From positions 1-64,000 of the forward strand of contig DAOLFG010000010.1 of NCBI GenBank assembly GCA_035326425.1: DNA of 64,000 bases. Reading direction: 5' to 3'. Shown in pieces: positions 7,721 to 15,424 of this stretch. The notes beneath the pieces are model-generated. The model searched no databases. It was not told the origin of the DNA and saw only the letters and a program-made list of their open reading frames with translations. Within the stretch, counting starts at the first letter, position 1, and each line of letters starts with the position of its first letter. Both the position numbers and the translations under genes were made by a program. The stretch is from CALKJU01 sp035326425. GTDB taxonomy: Bacteria > Pseudomonadota > Alphaproteobacteria > Geminicoccales > Geminicoccaceae.

Positions 7721-9892
7721 ATGACCTGGATGCCCGAAGCCTCCCGCCGCCGCTTCATCGTCGGCTCCGCCGCCGCCCTGGGCGGCCTGTCACTCGGCTT
7801 CCACCTGCCGCTGCCGCGCGCCGGGGCGGCGGAGAACGCGGCCGCCGCACCCGAGGTCAATGCCTGGGTGGTGATCCAGCCCGACGACACGGTGGTCATC
7901 CGCATCGCCCGCTCCGAGATGGGCCAGGGCACGCTGACCGGCCTCGCCCAGCTCGTCGCCGAGGAGCTGGAATGCGACTGGGCCAAGGTGACGACCGAAT
8001 ATCCCACGCCCGGCCAGAATCTCGCCCGCGAGCGGGTCTGGGGCAGCTTCTCGACCGGCGGCAGCCGAGGCATCCGCGATTCGCAGGACTATGTCCGCAA
8101 GGGTGGTGCCGCAGCCCGCGAGATGCTGATCGCCGCAGCGGCGGCCGAGTGGGGCGTGCCGGCCGGCGAGTGCAGCGTCGCCAAGGGCGTCATCACCCAT
8201 GCCGCCAGCGGCCGCAGCACGACCTATGGCGCCGTCGCGACGGCAGCTGCAGAGATGACGCCGCCGGCCGAGGTGACGCTCAAGGATCCCAAGGACTGGA
8301 AGCTGGCCGGCAAGCCGCTGCCGCGCCTCGACACCGCTCCGAAGCTCACCGGCAAGCAGGTCTACGGCGCCGACCTGACGATGCCGGGCATGCTGAATGC
8401 CGCCGTCCGCGCCTGTCCCCATTTCGGCGGCAGGCTGGCGGACTTCGATGCCGCCAAGGTCGAGGGCATGCCGGGCGTGAGGAAGGTGGTCCGGGTCGAC
8501 GACACCGCCGTGGCGGTGGTGGCGCAGAGCTGGTGGCAGGCCAAGACCGCCCTCGACGCCTTGCCGATCACCTGGGACGAGGGCCCGAACACAGGCCTCA
8601 GCAGCGCCTCGATCGCGGCGATGCTGGCCGAGGGCCTCGATGCGCCCGAGGCCTTCACCGGCACCGAGATGGGCGACGCCAGGGCGACACTGGCCTCGGC
8701 CGGCAGGACCGTCACCGGCACATACGCCTTCCCCTACCAGAACCACGCCACCATGGAGCCGATGAACGCCACGGCGGTGTGGACGGCCGAGCGCTGCGAC
8801 GTCTGGGCGCCGACGCAGAACGGCGAATCCAGCCTCGCCGCCGCCGCTGAGGCCGCCGGCCTGCCGGTGCAGCAGTGCGACGTCCACAAGATGCATCTGG
8901 GCGGCGGCTTCGGCCGGCGCGGCAACTTCCAGGACTATGTTCGCCAGGTCGTGACCATCGCCAGGCAGCTGCCGGGAACGCCGGTCAAGCTGCTCTGGTC
9001 GCGCGAGGAGGACATGCTGCATGGCGCCTACCACCCGACGACACAGTGCAAGCTGACCGGCGCCCTCGACGAGCAGGGCAGGCTCACCGCCCTGCACATG
9101 CGCATCTCGGGCCAGTCGATCCTGGCCTGGGTGCGGCCGGAGGGCATGCAGAACGGCAAGGATTCGGCGGTGTTCCAGGGGCTGACGGCCGACAGCCCGG
9201 AGGGCCATCTCGGCTATTCGGTGCCGAACCTGCTCATCGACCATGCGATGCGCAATCCGCCGATCCCGCCCGGCTTCTGGCGCGGCGTCAACCTCAACCA
9301 GAACGCCGTCTACCTCGAATGCTTCATGGACGAGCTGGCCCATGCCGCGGGCATGGACCCGCTGGCGTTCCGCCAGCAGCTCATGGCGAACCATCCCAGG
9401 CACAAGGCGGTGCTGGAGGCGGTGGCCAGGGGCATCGGCTGGGGCAGCCCGCCCAAGGGCCGGCACCACGGCTTGGCGCAGATCATGGGCTTCGGCAGCC
9501 ATGTCGCCGCCGCCGCCGAGGTGTCGGTGACGGACGGCAGGCTGAGGATCCATCGCATCGTCGCTGCCACCGATCCGGGCCATGTGGTCAATCCCGAGCA
9601 GGTGGCCCGCCAGGTCGAGGGCTCGTTCGTCTATGGCCTCTCGGCCTGCCTCTACGGCGAGTGCACGGTCGAGGGCGGGCGGATGGCCGAGGAGAACTTC
9701 GACACCTACGAGGTCATGCGCATGGCGGACATGCCGGCGGTCGAGACCATCGTCATGCCGTCCGGCGGCTTCTGGGGCGGCGTCGGCGAGCCGACGATCG
9801 CCGTGGCGGCACCGGCGGTGCTCAACGCCGTCTTCGCCGCCACCGGCAAGCGCATCCGCACCCTGCCGCTGAAGAACCACGACCTCGCATGA
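7721..9892 (+). CDS. iorB: Molybdenum hydroxylase large subunit with Tat signal (IorB type)
   Basis: A 723-residue subunit that binds the molybdopterin cytosine dinucleotide cofactor. It begins with a twin-arginine signal (SRRRFIVGSAAALGG), so the enzyme should act in the periplasm. The family segments VIRIARSEMGQGTLTGLAQLVAEELECDW, GGGFGRRGNFQDYV and the catalytic Glu near residue 690 (GGVGEPTIAVAAPAVLNA) are present. There is no FAD subunit gene, so electrons must leave through iorA, presumably to cytochrome c. The stop overlaps the start of the fccA-like cytochrome gene (ATGA), linking it translationally to the sulfur genes. The substrate may be an aldehyde, an N-heterocycle or a sulfur compound; the sequence does not decide. 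Confidence 0.92.
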   Translation: MTWMPEASRRRFIVGSAAALGGLSLGFHLPLPRAGAAENAAAAPEVNAWVVIQPDDTVVIRIARSEMGQGTLTGLAQLVAEELECDWAKVTTEYPTPGQNLARERVWGSFSTGGSRGIRDSQDYVRKGGAAAREMLIAAAAAEWGVPAGECSVAKGVITHAASGRSTTYGAVATAAAEMTPPAEVTLKDPKDWKLAGKPLPRLDTAPKLTGKQVYGADLTMPGMLNAAVRACPHFGGRLADFDAAKVEGMPGVRKVVRVDDTAVAVVAQSWWQAKTALDALPITWDEGPNTGLSSASIAAMLAEGLDAPEAFTGTEMGDARATLASAGRTVTGTYAFPYQNHATMEPMNATAVWTAERCDVWAPTQNGESSLAAAAEAAGLPVQQCDVHKMHLGGGFGRRGNFQDYVRQVVTIARQLPGTPVKLLWSREEDMLHGAYHPTTQCKLTGALDEQGRLTALHMRISGQSILAWVRPEGMQNGKDSAVFQGLTADSPEGHLGYSVPNLLIDHAMRNPPIPPGFWRGVNLNQNAVYLECFMDELAHAAGMDPLAFRQQLMANHPRHKAVLEAVARGIGWGSPPKGRHHGLAQIMGFGSHVAAAAEVSVTDGRLRIHRIVAATDPGHVVNPEQVARQVEGSFVYGLSACLYGECTVEGGRMAEENFDTYEVMRMADMPAVETIVMPSGGFWGGVGEPTIAVAAPAVLNAVFAATGKRIRTLPLKNHDLA

Positions 9893-10200
9893 GCCGCCTG
9901 ACGGCGCTGCTGGCCGTTCCCTGGCTCGCCTGGGGAGCGGCGGCGGCCGAGCCGCCGGGGCCGAGCGTGGCGGCGGCCGAGCCGCCGCCCGGCGCCACCG
10001 CCTGCTCGGGCTGCCATCCGCCGGCGGCGCAGGGCGCCATCCCGACGCTCGCCGGCAGGCCCGTTGCCGACATCGTCGCCGGGATGGCGGCCTTCCGTTC
10101 CGGGCAGCGCGAGGCCACCGTCATGGGCCGCATCGCCAAGGGCTTCACCGATGAGGAGATCCGCGCCATTGCCGAATGGCTCGCAGCGCAGGCTTCCTGA
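9889..10200 (+). CDS. fccA: Monohaem cytochrome c subunit of sulfide dehydrogenase (FccA/SoxE-like)
   Basis: A 103-residue exported cytochrome. After the signal peptide, the haem site is C39-S-G-C42-H43 and the likely axial Met is M79 (EATVMGRIAKGFTDEEIRAIAEWLA). This is the pattern of the flavocytochrome c cytochrome subunit and of cytochrome c4 halves. The classical FccA has two haems; this one has a single domain. It overlaps the flavoprotein gene by 50 bases and the molybdenum hydroxylase gene by 4, so it might serve either enzyme or both. Between signal and haem site the segment AAAEPP occurs twice, 10 codons apart, a small in-frame duplication. Confidence 0.83.
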   Translation: MSRLTALLAVPWLAWGAAAAEPPGPSVAAAEPPPGATACSGCHPPAAQGAIPTLAGRPVADIVAGMAAFRSGQREATVMGRIAKGFTDEEIRAIAEWLAAQAS

Positions 10201-11458
10201 CCGGCGGGCCTTCCTCGGCACCGCCGCCGCTGCCGCGGTCTCGGCGCTCGCGGCACCGGTGGCGCTCGGCCAGGCCCCGGCGCAGGTCGTCGTCATCGGC
10301 GGCGGCTTCGGCGGGGCGAGTTGCGCCAGGGCGCTGAGGCAGCAGGATCCCGCGCTCGCCGTCACGCTGGTCGAGCCCAGGGCGCGCTACGTCGCCTGCC
10401 CGTTCAGCAACGCCGTGATCGCCGGCCTGCGGCCGATCGAAGCGCAGCAGTTCGGCTACGACGCCCTGGCAGCACAAGGCATCCGGCTGGTCGCCCAGGC
10501 CGCGACAGCGGTCGATGCGCAGGCGCGGCGGGTACGGCTCCAGGACGGCAGCGAGCTGGCCTACGACCGGCTGGTGGCCGCACCCGGCATCGAGCTGCGC
10601 TTCGATGCGCTTCCCGGCTACGACGAGGCGGCGGCGACGGCGATGCCGCACGCCTGGCAGGCCGGCGAGCAGACCGAGCTGCTGCGCCGCCAGCTCGAGG
10701 CCATGGAGGACGGCGGGCTCGTCGCCATCGCCGCGCCGGCCAACCCGTTCCGCTGCCCGCCCGGCCCCTACGAGCGCGCCAGCCTGATCGCCCACTACCT
10801 CAAGACCCACAAACCGCGCTCGAAGCTCCTGATCCTCGACGCCAAGGACGCCTTCTCCAAGCAGAAGCTGTTCGAGCAGGCATGGGGCGAGCTCTATCCC
10901 GGGCTGATCGAGTGGGTGTCGCTGTCGTTCGGCGGGGCGGTGATCGAGGTCGATCCGGCGAGCCGGACGCTGACGACCGACTTCGGCAGGCACCAGCCCG
11001 CCGTCGCCAACGTCATCCCGCCGCAGCGGGCCGGCGCCATCGCCCGCATCGCCGGCGTGGCAGGCGACACCGGCTGGTGCCCGATCGACCCACGGACTTT
11101 CGAATCGACCCTGCAGCCGGGCATCCACGTCATCGGCGACGCCGCGATCGCCGGGGCGATGCCGAAATCGGCCTTCGCCGCCAACGCCCAGGCCAAGGCC
11201 TGCGCCACGGCGGTCGTCGCCATGCTGCGGGGGCGGGCGCCGGCCGAGCCCAGGCTGATCAACACCTGCTACAGCCTGTGTGCGCCGGACTGGGGCATCT
11301 CGATCGCCGGGGTCTACCGGCCGCAGGACGGGCTGCTCAAGGATGTCGACGGTGCCGGCGGGGTGAGCCCGCTCGATGCCGGCCGCGAGTTCCGCGAGCG
11401 CGAGGCGGCCTACGCCCAGGCATGGTTCGACACCGTCACCGGGGCGGTGTTCGGATGA
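10151..11458 (+). CDS. fccB: Flavocytochrome c sulfide dehydrogenase, flavoprotein subunit (FccB/SoxF)
   Basis: About 435 residues. It has a Tat-type signal (DRRAFLGTAAAAAVSA), the FAD-binding motif VVIGGGFGGASCARAL, and a second nucleotide-fold region. Three cysteines match the known sites of this family: C83 in YVACPFSNAVIAG (the flavin-attaching Cys), and C202 (FRCPPGPYERAS) with C310 (GWCPIDPRTFES), which form the redox disulfide. The ATG at 10151 was chosen because AAGGG lies 8 bases upstream; a TTG at 10169 is an alternative. In the periplasm it oxidises sulfide and passes electrons to the cytochrome encoded by the overlapping upstream gene. Its stop overlaps the soxX start. Confidence 0.93.
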   Translation: MRRSAPLPNGSQRRLPDRRAFLGTAAAAAVSALAAPVALGQAPAQVVVIGGGFGGASCARALRQQDPALAVTLVEPRARYVACPFSNAVIAGLRPIEAQQFGYDALAAQGIRLVAQAATAVDAQARRVRLQDGSELAYDRLVAAPGIELRFDALPGYDEAAATAMPHAWQAGEQTELLRRQLEAMEDGGLVAIAAPANPFRCPPGPYERASLIAHYLKTHKPRSKLLILDAKDAFSKQKLFEQAWGELYPGLIEWVSLSFGGAVIEVDPASRTLTTDFGRHQPAVANVIPPQRAGAIARIAGVAGDTGWCPIDPRTFESTLQPGIHVIGDAAIAGAMPKSAFAANAQAKACATAVVAMLRGRAPAEPRLINTCYSLCAPDWGISIAGVYRPQDGLLKDVDGAGGVSPLDAGREFREREAAYAQAWFDTVTGAVFG

Positions 11459-11871
11459 GGGCGGCCGGCGCATGCGTGGCGGCGCTGGCGGCGTGCGCCC
11501 CGGCCTGGGCCGACGATGCGATGCCCTCGCCGCTCGGCGGCCGGGCAGGCGACCCGGCGCGCGGCCTCGCGCTGATGCAGGAGCGGCAGAAGAGCCTGTG
11601 CGTGCTCTGCCACAGCGGCCCGTTCGCCGAGCCGCAGCTCTCCGGCACGCTGGCGCCCGACCTCGCGGGCGTGGGCGGCCGGCTGACGGCGGGTCAGATT
11701 CGCTTGCGCATCGTCGACATGAAGCGGATCAATCCCGACACCATCATGCCCGCCTATCTCGAAGCGGCGGGCGAGGATCGCCGGGTGGCGCCGGCATGGC
11801 GCGGCCGGACGATCCTGGAGCCGCAGGAGATCGAGGACATCGTGGCCTATCTCGCGACCTCGGGGGACTGA
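11455..11871 (+). CDS. soxX: SoxX, monohaem cytochrome c subunit of SoxXA
   Basis: A 138-residue protein with an export signal (MRAAGACVAALAACAPAWA) and one haem motif, C49-V-L-C52-H53. The SoxX-specific region LSGTLAPDLAGVGGRLTAGQIRLRIVDMKRINPDTIMPAYL holds the likely Met ligand, and EPQEIEDIVAYLATSGD closes the protein. With SoxA it forms the periplasmic complex that joins a sulfur compound to the SoxY cysteine. The ATG overlaps the fccB stop (ATGA) and soxY starts 3 bases after its own stop. Confidence 0.95.
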   Translation: MRAAGACVAALAACAPAWADDAMPSPLGGRAGDPARGLALMQERQKSLCVLCHSGPFAEPQLSGTLAPDLAGVGGRLTAGQIRLRIVDMKRINPDTIMPAYLEAAGEDRRVAPAWRGRTILEPQEIEDIVAYLATSGD

Positions 11872-11874
11872 GCG

Positions 11875-12345
11875 ATGCGGGCGGAGACGGGAGCAGCCAT
11901 CGGCCGGCGCCGGCTGCTGCAGGCAGGGGCCTCCGGCCTCGTCGTGCTGGTGCTGCCGACGGCGGCCTGGGCGAGGCCGTCGCTGGAGGAGGCCGTCCGC
12001 CAGTTCACCGACGGCGCACCGGTGCAGCCCGGGCGCGTGCGCTTCGACATCCCGCCGCTGGTCGAGAACGGCAACGCCGTGGGGGTGATGCTCGAGGCCG
12101 AGAGCCCGATGACCGCCGACGACCATGTGCGGCGGATCGCCATGTTCAACGAGAGGAATCCGCAGGCCGACGTGGCGGTGTTCCACCTCGGCCCACGCAG
12201 CGGCCGGGCCAGGGTCCAGACCCGCATCCGCCTCGCCACCTCGCAGACCGTCATGGCGGTGGCCGAGATGAGCGACGGGACCTTCTGGTCGAGCGCGGCC
12301 AGCGTCATCGTCACGCTGGCGGCCTGCATCGAGGACCTGTCGTGA
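11875..12345 (+). CDS. soxY: SoxY-type sulfur carrier with an atypical C-terminus
   Basis: A 156-residue exported protein with a Tat-like signal (GRRRLLQAGASGLVVLVLP) and the SoxY fold segments (RVQTRIRLATSQTVMAVAEMSDGTFW). Canonical SoxY ends in GGCGG, whose Cys carries the sulfur substrate. Here the end is VIVTLAACIEDLS: a single Cys (C151) sits six residues from the end within AACIE, with no flanking glycines. The carrier Cys is thus kept but the flexible Gly arm is not. This matches a variant group rather than true GGCGG SoxY. The GTG of soxZ overlaps its stop, consistent with a SoxYZ heterodimer. Confidence 0.9.
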   Translation: MRAETGAAIGRRRLLQAGASGLVVLVLPTAAWARPSLEEAVRQFTDGAPVQPGRVRFDIPPLVENGNAVGVMLEAESPMTADDHVRRIAMFNERNPQADVAVFHLGPRSGRARVQTRIRLATSQTVMAVAEMSDGTFWSSAASVIVTLAACIEDLS

Positions 12346-12662
12346 CGCGCGCCATGCTCAACGTGCCGAGGACGGCACGGCCCGGCGAGATCGTCGAGAT
12401 CAAGGCGATGATCGCGCATCCGATGGAGACCGGCTACCGTGTCGGCCCCAACGGCCAGCCGATCCCGAGGCAGATCATCAACCGGCTGGTCTGCAGCTAC
12501 GACGGCGAGACGGTGTTCGAGGCCGAGCTGTTTCCGGCGATCGCCGCCAATCCCTTCGTGGCCTTCACAACGGTGGCGACGCGCAGCGGCACCATCCGGC
12601 TCGCCTGGACCGACGACGAAGGCAGGACGGAGATCGCCTCGGCCGAGATCACGGTGGGGTGA
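12342..12662 (+). CDS. soxZ: SoxZ, partner of the SoxY sulfur carrier
   Basis: A 106-residue protein with no signal peptide, as usual; it is exported bound to SoxY. It shows the SoxZ pattern ARPGEIVEIKAMIAHPMETGYR, then PRQIINRLVCSYDGETVFEAEL and TIRLAWTDDEGRTEIASAEITVG. It starts with GTG at 12342, overlapping the soxY stop; an ATG at 12354 is also possible. The stop overlaps the soxA start (TGATG). Confidence 0.95.
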   Translation: MTRAMLNVPRTARPGEIVEIKAMIAHPMETGYRVGPNGQPIPRQIINRLVCSYDGETVFEAELFPAIAANPFVAFTTVATRSGTIRLAWTDDEGRTEIASAEITVG

Positions 12663-13435
12663 TGCGCCGGCGAGGGTGGCTCGCCGCCCTTCCGACGCTG
12701 CTCGCCTGCCTGGCGCAGGCCGGCGAGATCCCGCTCCCGGAACGGCGCTCGGGCACCGATTTCCTGTCGCCGCCCCTGCGGGCGATGCAGGCCGACGACC
12801 TCGCCAATCCCGGCATGCTGTGGGTGCTGGACGGCGAGCGGCTGTGGCACGAGCCGGCGGCCGACGGCACGTCCTGCGCCGGATGCCACGGCAGCGCCGG
12901 GACCGCCATGCGGGGCGTGGCGGCGCGCTATCCGGCCTATGACGAGGTCTCGGGCCGGCCGGTGGATCTCGCCGGCCGGATCGAGCTGTGCCGGCAGCGC
13001 CACCAGGCGGCCCCCGCCTTCGGCCGGGAGAGCGACGAGCTGCTGGGCCTCGCGGCCTATGTGGCACACCAGTCGCGCGGCCTGCCGGTGGCACCGGCGG
13101 CCGATCCGCGGCTGGATCCCTTCCGGCGCAACGGCGAGCGGCTGTTCGAGCAGCGGCTGGGCCAGCTCGACCTGTCCTGCGCCGACTGCCACGACCGCCA
13201 CTGGGGCCAGAAGCTCGGCGGCGCCACCATCCCGCAGGGGCACCCCAACGGCTATCCGCTCTATCGGCTGGAGTGGCAGGCGCTGGGCTCGCTGCAGCGT
13301 CGGCTGCGCGGCTGCATGGCCGGGGTGCGCGCCGAGCCCTTCGCGCCGGGCGCGCCCGAGCTGGTCGACCTCGAGCTCTATCTGATGACACGGGCCGCCG
13401 GGCTGCCGATCGAGTCGCCGGCCGTCCGGCCATAG
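12662..13435 (+). CDS. soxA: SoxA, dihaem cytochrome c subunit of SoxXA
   Basis: A 257-residue exported protein with two haem motifs, C72-A-G-C75-H76 and C173-A-D-C176-H177. The catalytic-site Cys that ligates haem 2 is C218 (LRGCMAGVRAEPFAPGAPELVDLELYLM). An additional Cys occurs in IELCRQRHQAAP, where SoxA proteins have a conserved Cys. All features needed for SoxXA catalysis are present. The ATG at 12662 is preceded by an in-frame GTG at 12659, so the start may be one codon earlier. It is the last gene of the run; soxB and soxCD do not follow. Confidence 0.95.
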   Translation: MRRRGWLAALPTLLACLAQAGEIPLPERRSGTDFLSPPLRAMQADDLANPGMLWVLDGERLWHEPAADGTSCAGCHGSAGTAMRGVAARYPAYDEVSGRPVDLAGRIELCRQRHQAAPAFGRESDELLGLAAYVAHQSRGLPVAPAADPRLDPFRRNGERLFEQRLGQLDLSCADCHDRHWGQKLGGATIPQGHPNGYPLYRLEWQALGSLQRRLRGCMAGVRAEPFAPGAPELVDLELYLMTRAAGLPIESPAVRP

Positions 13436-13516
13436 GGCATCGCGCGGAGGCCCGCTCTGGGCCACGCAGCAATCCTATGATATGCTCCGGCGTCAAAAGG
13501 TGAGGAAACCTCTGTC

Positions 13517-15388
13517 GTGGCGATCGCCCTGCCGGCCGTGGAACGGCGGTTGGCGGCCATCCTGGCTGCCGACGTCGTCGGCTATTCGCGGCTCATGGAG
13601 CGCGACGAGGCCGGCACGGTCGCCCGCTTCAAGGCGCTGCGCCGGGAGCTGATCGACCCGATCCTGGCCGATCACGGCGGCCGCATCGTCGACCTCAAGG
13701 GCGACGGTGCCATGGTGGAGTTCCACAGCGTCGTCGGCGCGGTGAAGGCCGCGGTCGCGGTGCAGCGACGGATGGTCGAGCACGAGGCCGGCCTGCCCGA
13801 GGACCAGCGCATCCGCTTCCGCATCGGCATCACCACCGGCGACGTGATCGTCGAGGGCGACGAGATCTACGGCCAGCACATGAACGTGGCGGCGCGCATC
13901 CAGGCGATGTGCGAGCCCGGCGGGGTCTGGCTGTCGGATGCGGTCTACAAGCAGATCCGCGGCAAGATGGATGCGCGCTGCGAGGCGGCGGGCGTCCACC
14001 GCGTCAAGAACATCGACGAGCCGATCGAGCTGTGGCGCGTCCGCCTGTTCGCCGGCAAGGCCGGGCCGTCACCGCCGCGCCGTGTCGGTGCCACGGCCTG
14101 GCGGCTCTCGGCGTTGGCGGCGGCCCTGCTGGCGGTGCTGGTGCTGGTGGGCTGGCACTGGCTGTCGCCCGGCGCCGGGCCGTCGGGAAAGCCCTCGATC
14201 GCCGTGCTGCCGTTCGACAGCATGTCGGGCGAGGCCGAGCAGGGCTATCTGGCCGACGGCTTCGCCGAGGATCTGATCACCGAGCTGGCCCGCAACGGCG
14301 CGTTGCGGGTGATGGCGCGCAACACCTCGTTCAGCTATCGGGGGCAGAACAGGCGGATCGAGGACATCGCCCGCGACCTCGACGTCGGCTACGTGCTGGA
14401 AGGATCGGTGCGGCGCGTCGGCGACGCGGTACGCATCACGGCCCAGCTCATCGAAGGCCACAACGGCGCCCATGTCTGGGCCGAACGCTACGACATCGGT
14501 CCCAGCGAGATCGTGGCCACCCAGGACGAGATCGTGCAGCGGGTCGCGGCGATCCTGTTCTCCGAGGTCTGGCAGACCGAGAAGCGGCTGGCGCTGCGCA
14601 GCTCGCCCGACAGCTTCGATGCCTACACCCTGGCGATGAAGGGCCTGGCGCTGAAGCACCAGTTCACGCCGGAAGCCTATCGCGAGGGCCGCCAGGTGCT
14701 GAAGCGGGCGCGCGAGCTGGCGCCCAACTTCGCCCCGGCCTGGGCCTATGCCGGCTATCTCGACGCCGCCGATTCCGCCGCCGGCTATTCGGGCGAGAAG
14801 AAGCCCGAGGACGTCGACGACGCCATCGAGCTGATCCGCAGGGCGCTGCACCTCGATCCCGGCATGGCCTATGCCTACCAGGCGCTCGGCTTCGCGCTCT
14901 CGGTCAAGGGCCTGCCGAAGGAGGCGCTGGCCGCCGAGGAGAAGGCGGTCGAGCTCGGCCCCGGCGATGCCGACAACCAGATGCTCTACGGCCGCGAGCT
15001 GGCGAGCAACGGCCGCTTCCCCGAGGCGGTGGCGGCCGGCGACAAGGCGTTCAGCCTCAACCCCGTGGCACCCGTCTACTACTATGCGATGCATGCCCGC
15101 TCGCTCTACGGCGCCGGCGACAACGAAGGCGTGCTGAGGACGACCGGCCCCTGCCTCGAGCGCAACAGCGGCCACCGCGCCTGCCGGGCGCTGCGCGCCG
15201 CCGCCTTCGTCGAGACCGGCCATGTCGAGGAAGGCAAGAGCGAAATTCGCGCCCTGCTCGAGCGCGGGCCCGGCTTCACCTTGCGCCACGCCGAGGTCTA
15301 TACCGGCTTCGCCGGCGACCCGACCGCCAACCGGAGACTGATCGAGGCGCTCCGCCAGGCCGGGCTGCCGCCCGGCGGCGACATCTGA
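13517..15388 (+). CDS. Class III cyclase-domain protein with one membrane helix and a TPR-rich periplasmic part
   Basis: A 623-residue protein from a GTG start preceded by TGAGGA. Residues 10-180 form a cyclase domain with both metal Asp residues (AADVVGYSRLM and KGDGAMVEF) and the Asn/Arg pair (MNVAARI). The Lys usually found three residues before the GDG is replaced (VDLKGDG), and the second purine-contact position is Glu (EIYG). One membrane helix follows (LSALAAALLAVLVLVGWHWL), then a TolB-N-like region (SIAVLPFDSMSGEAEQGYLADGFAEDLITELA) and tetratricopeptide repeats to the end. This architecture is frequent in alphaproteobacteria. It may sense something in the periplasm and make a cyclic nucleotide; activity is uncertain because of the two substitutions. 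Confidence 0.85.
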   Translation: MAIALPAVERRLAAILAADVVGYSRLMERDEAGTVARFKALRRELIDPILADHGGRIVDLKGDGAMVEFHSVVGAVKAAVAVQRRMVEHEAGLPEDQRIRFRIGITTGDVIVEGDEIYGQHMNVAARIQAMCEPGGVWLSDAVYKQIRGKMDARCEAAGVHRVKNIDEPIELWRVRLFAGKAGPSPPRRVGATAWRLSALAAALLAVLVLVGWHWLSPGAGPSGKPSIAVLPFDSMSGEAEQGYLADGFAEDLITELARNGALRVMARNTSFSYRGQNRRIEDIARDLDVGYVLEGSVRRVGDAVRITAQLIEGHNGAHVWAERYDIGPSEIVATQDEIVQRVAAILFSEVWQTEKRLALRSSPDSFDAYTLAMKGLALKHQFTPEAYREGRQVLKRARELAPNFAPAWAYAGYLDAADSAAGYSGEKKPEDVDDAIELIRRALHLDPGMAYAYQALGFALSVKGLPKEALAAEEKAVELGPGDADNQMLYGRELASNGRFPEAVAAGDKAFSLNPVAPVYYYAMHARSLYGAGDNEGVLRTTGPCLERNSGHRACRALRAAAFVETGHVEEGKSEIRALLERGPGFTLRHAEVYTGFAGDPTANRRLIEALRQAGLPPGGDI

Positions 15389-15424
15389 GCATCCGGAAGC
15401 CGCCTTCGCAGTCTCGATCATCGG

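Noticed and set aside
7790..9880. A 696-codon minus-strand frame opposite iorB
   Set aside because: It is a shadow of the molybdenum hydroxylase gene; the sense frame has the Tat signal, GGGFGRR and the catalytic Glu.
7240..9892. Reading the first two genes of the operon as xanthine dehydrogenase
   Set aside because: There is no FAD subunit, the large subunit has a Tat signal, and the small subunit is a stand-alone two-cluster protein; these fit the IorAB/periplasmic aldehyde oxidoreductase group.
7100..13435. Search for soxB, soxC, soxD and a sox regulator in and near the operon
   Set aside because: All frames between the cyclase genes are accounted for by other products; none has the SoxB metallophosphatase or sulfite-oxidase-type SoxC features.
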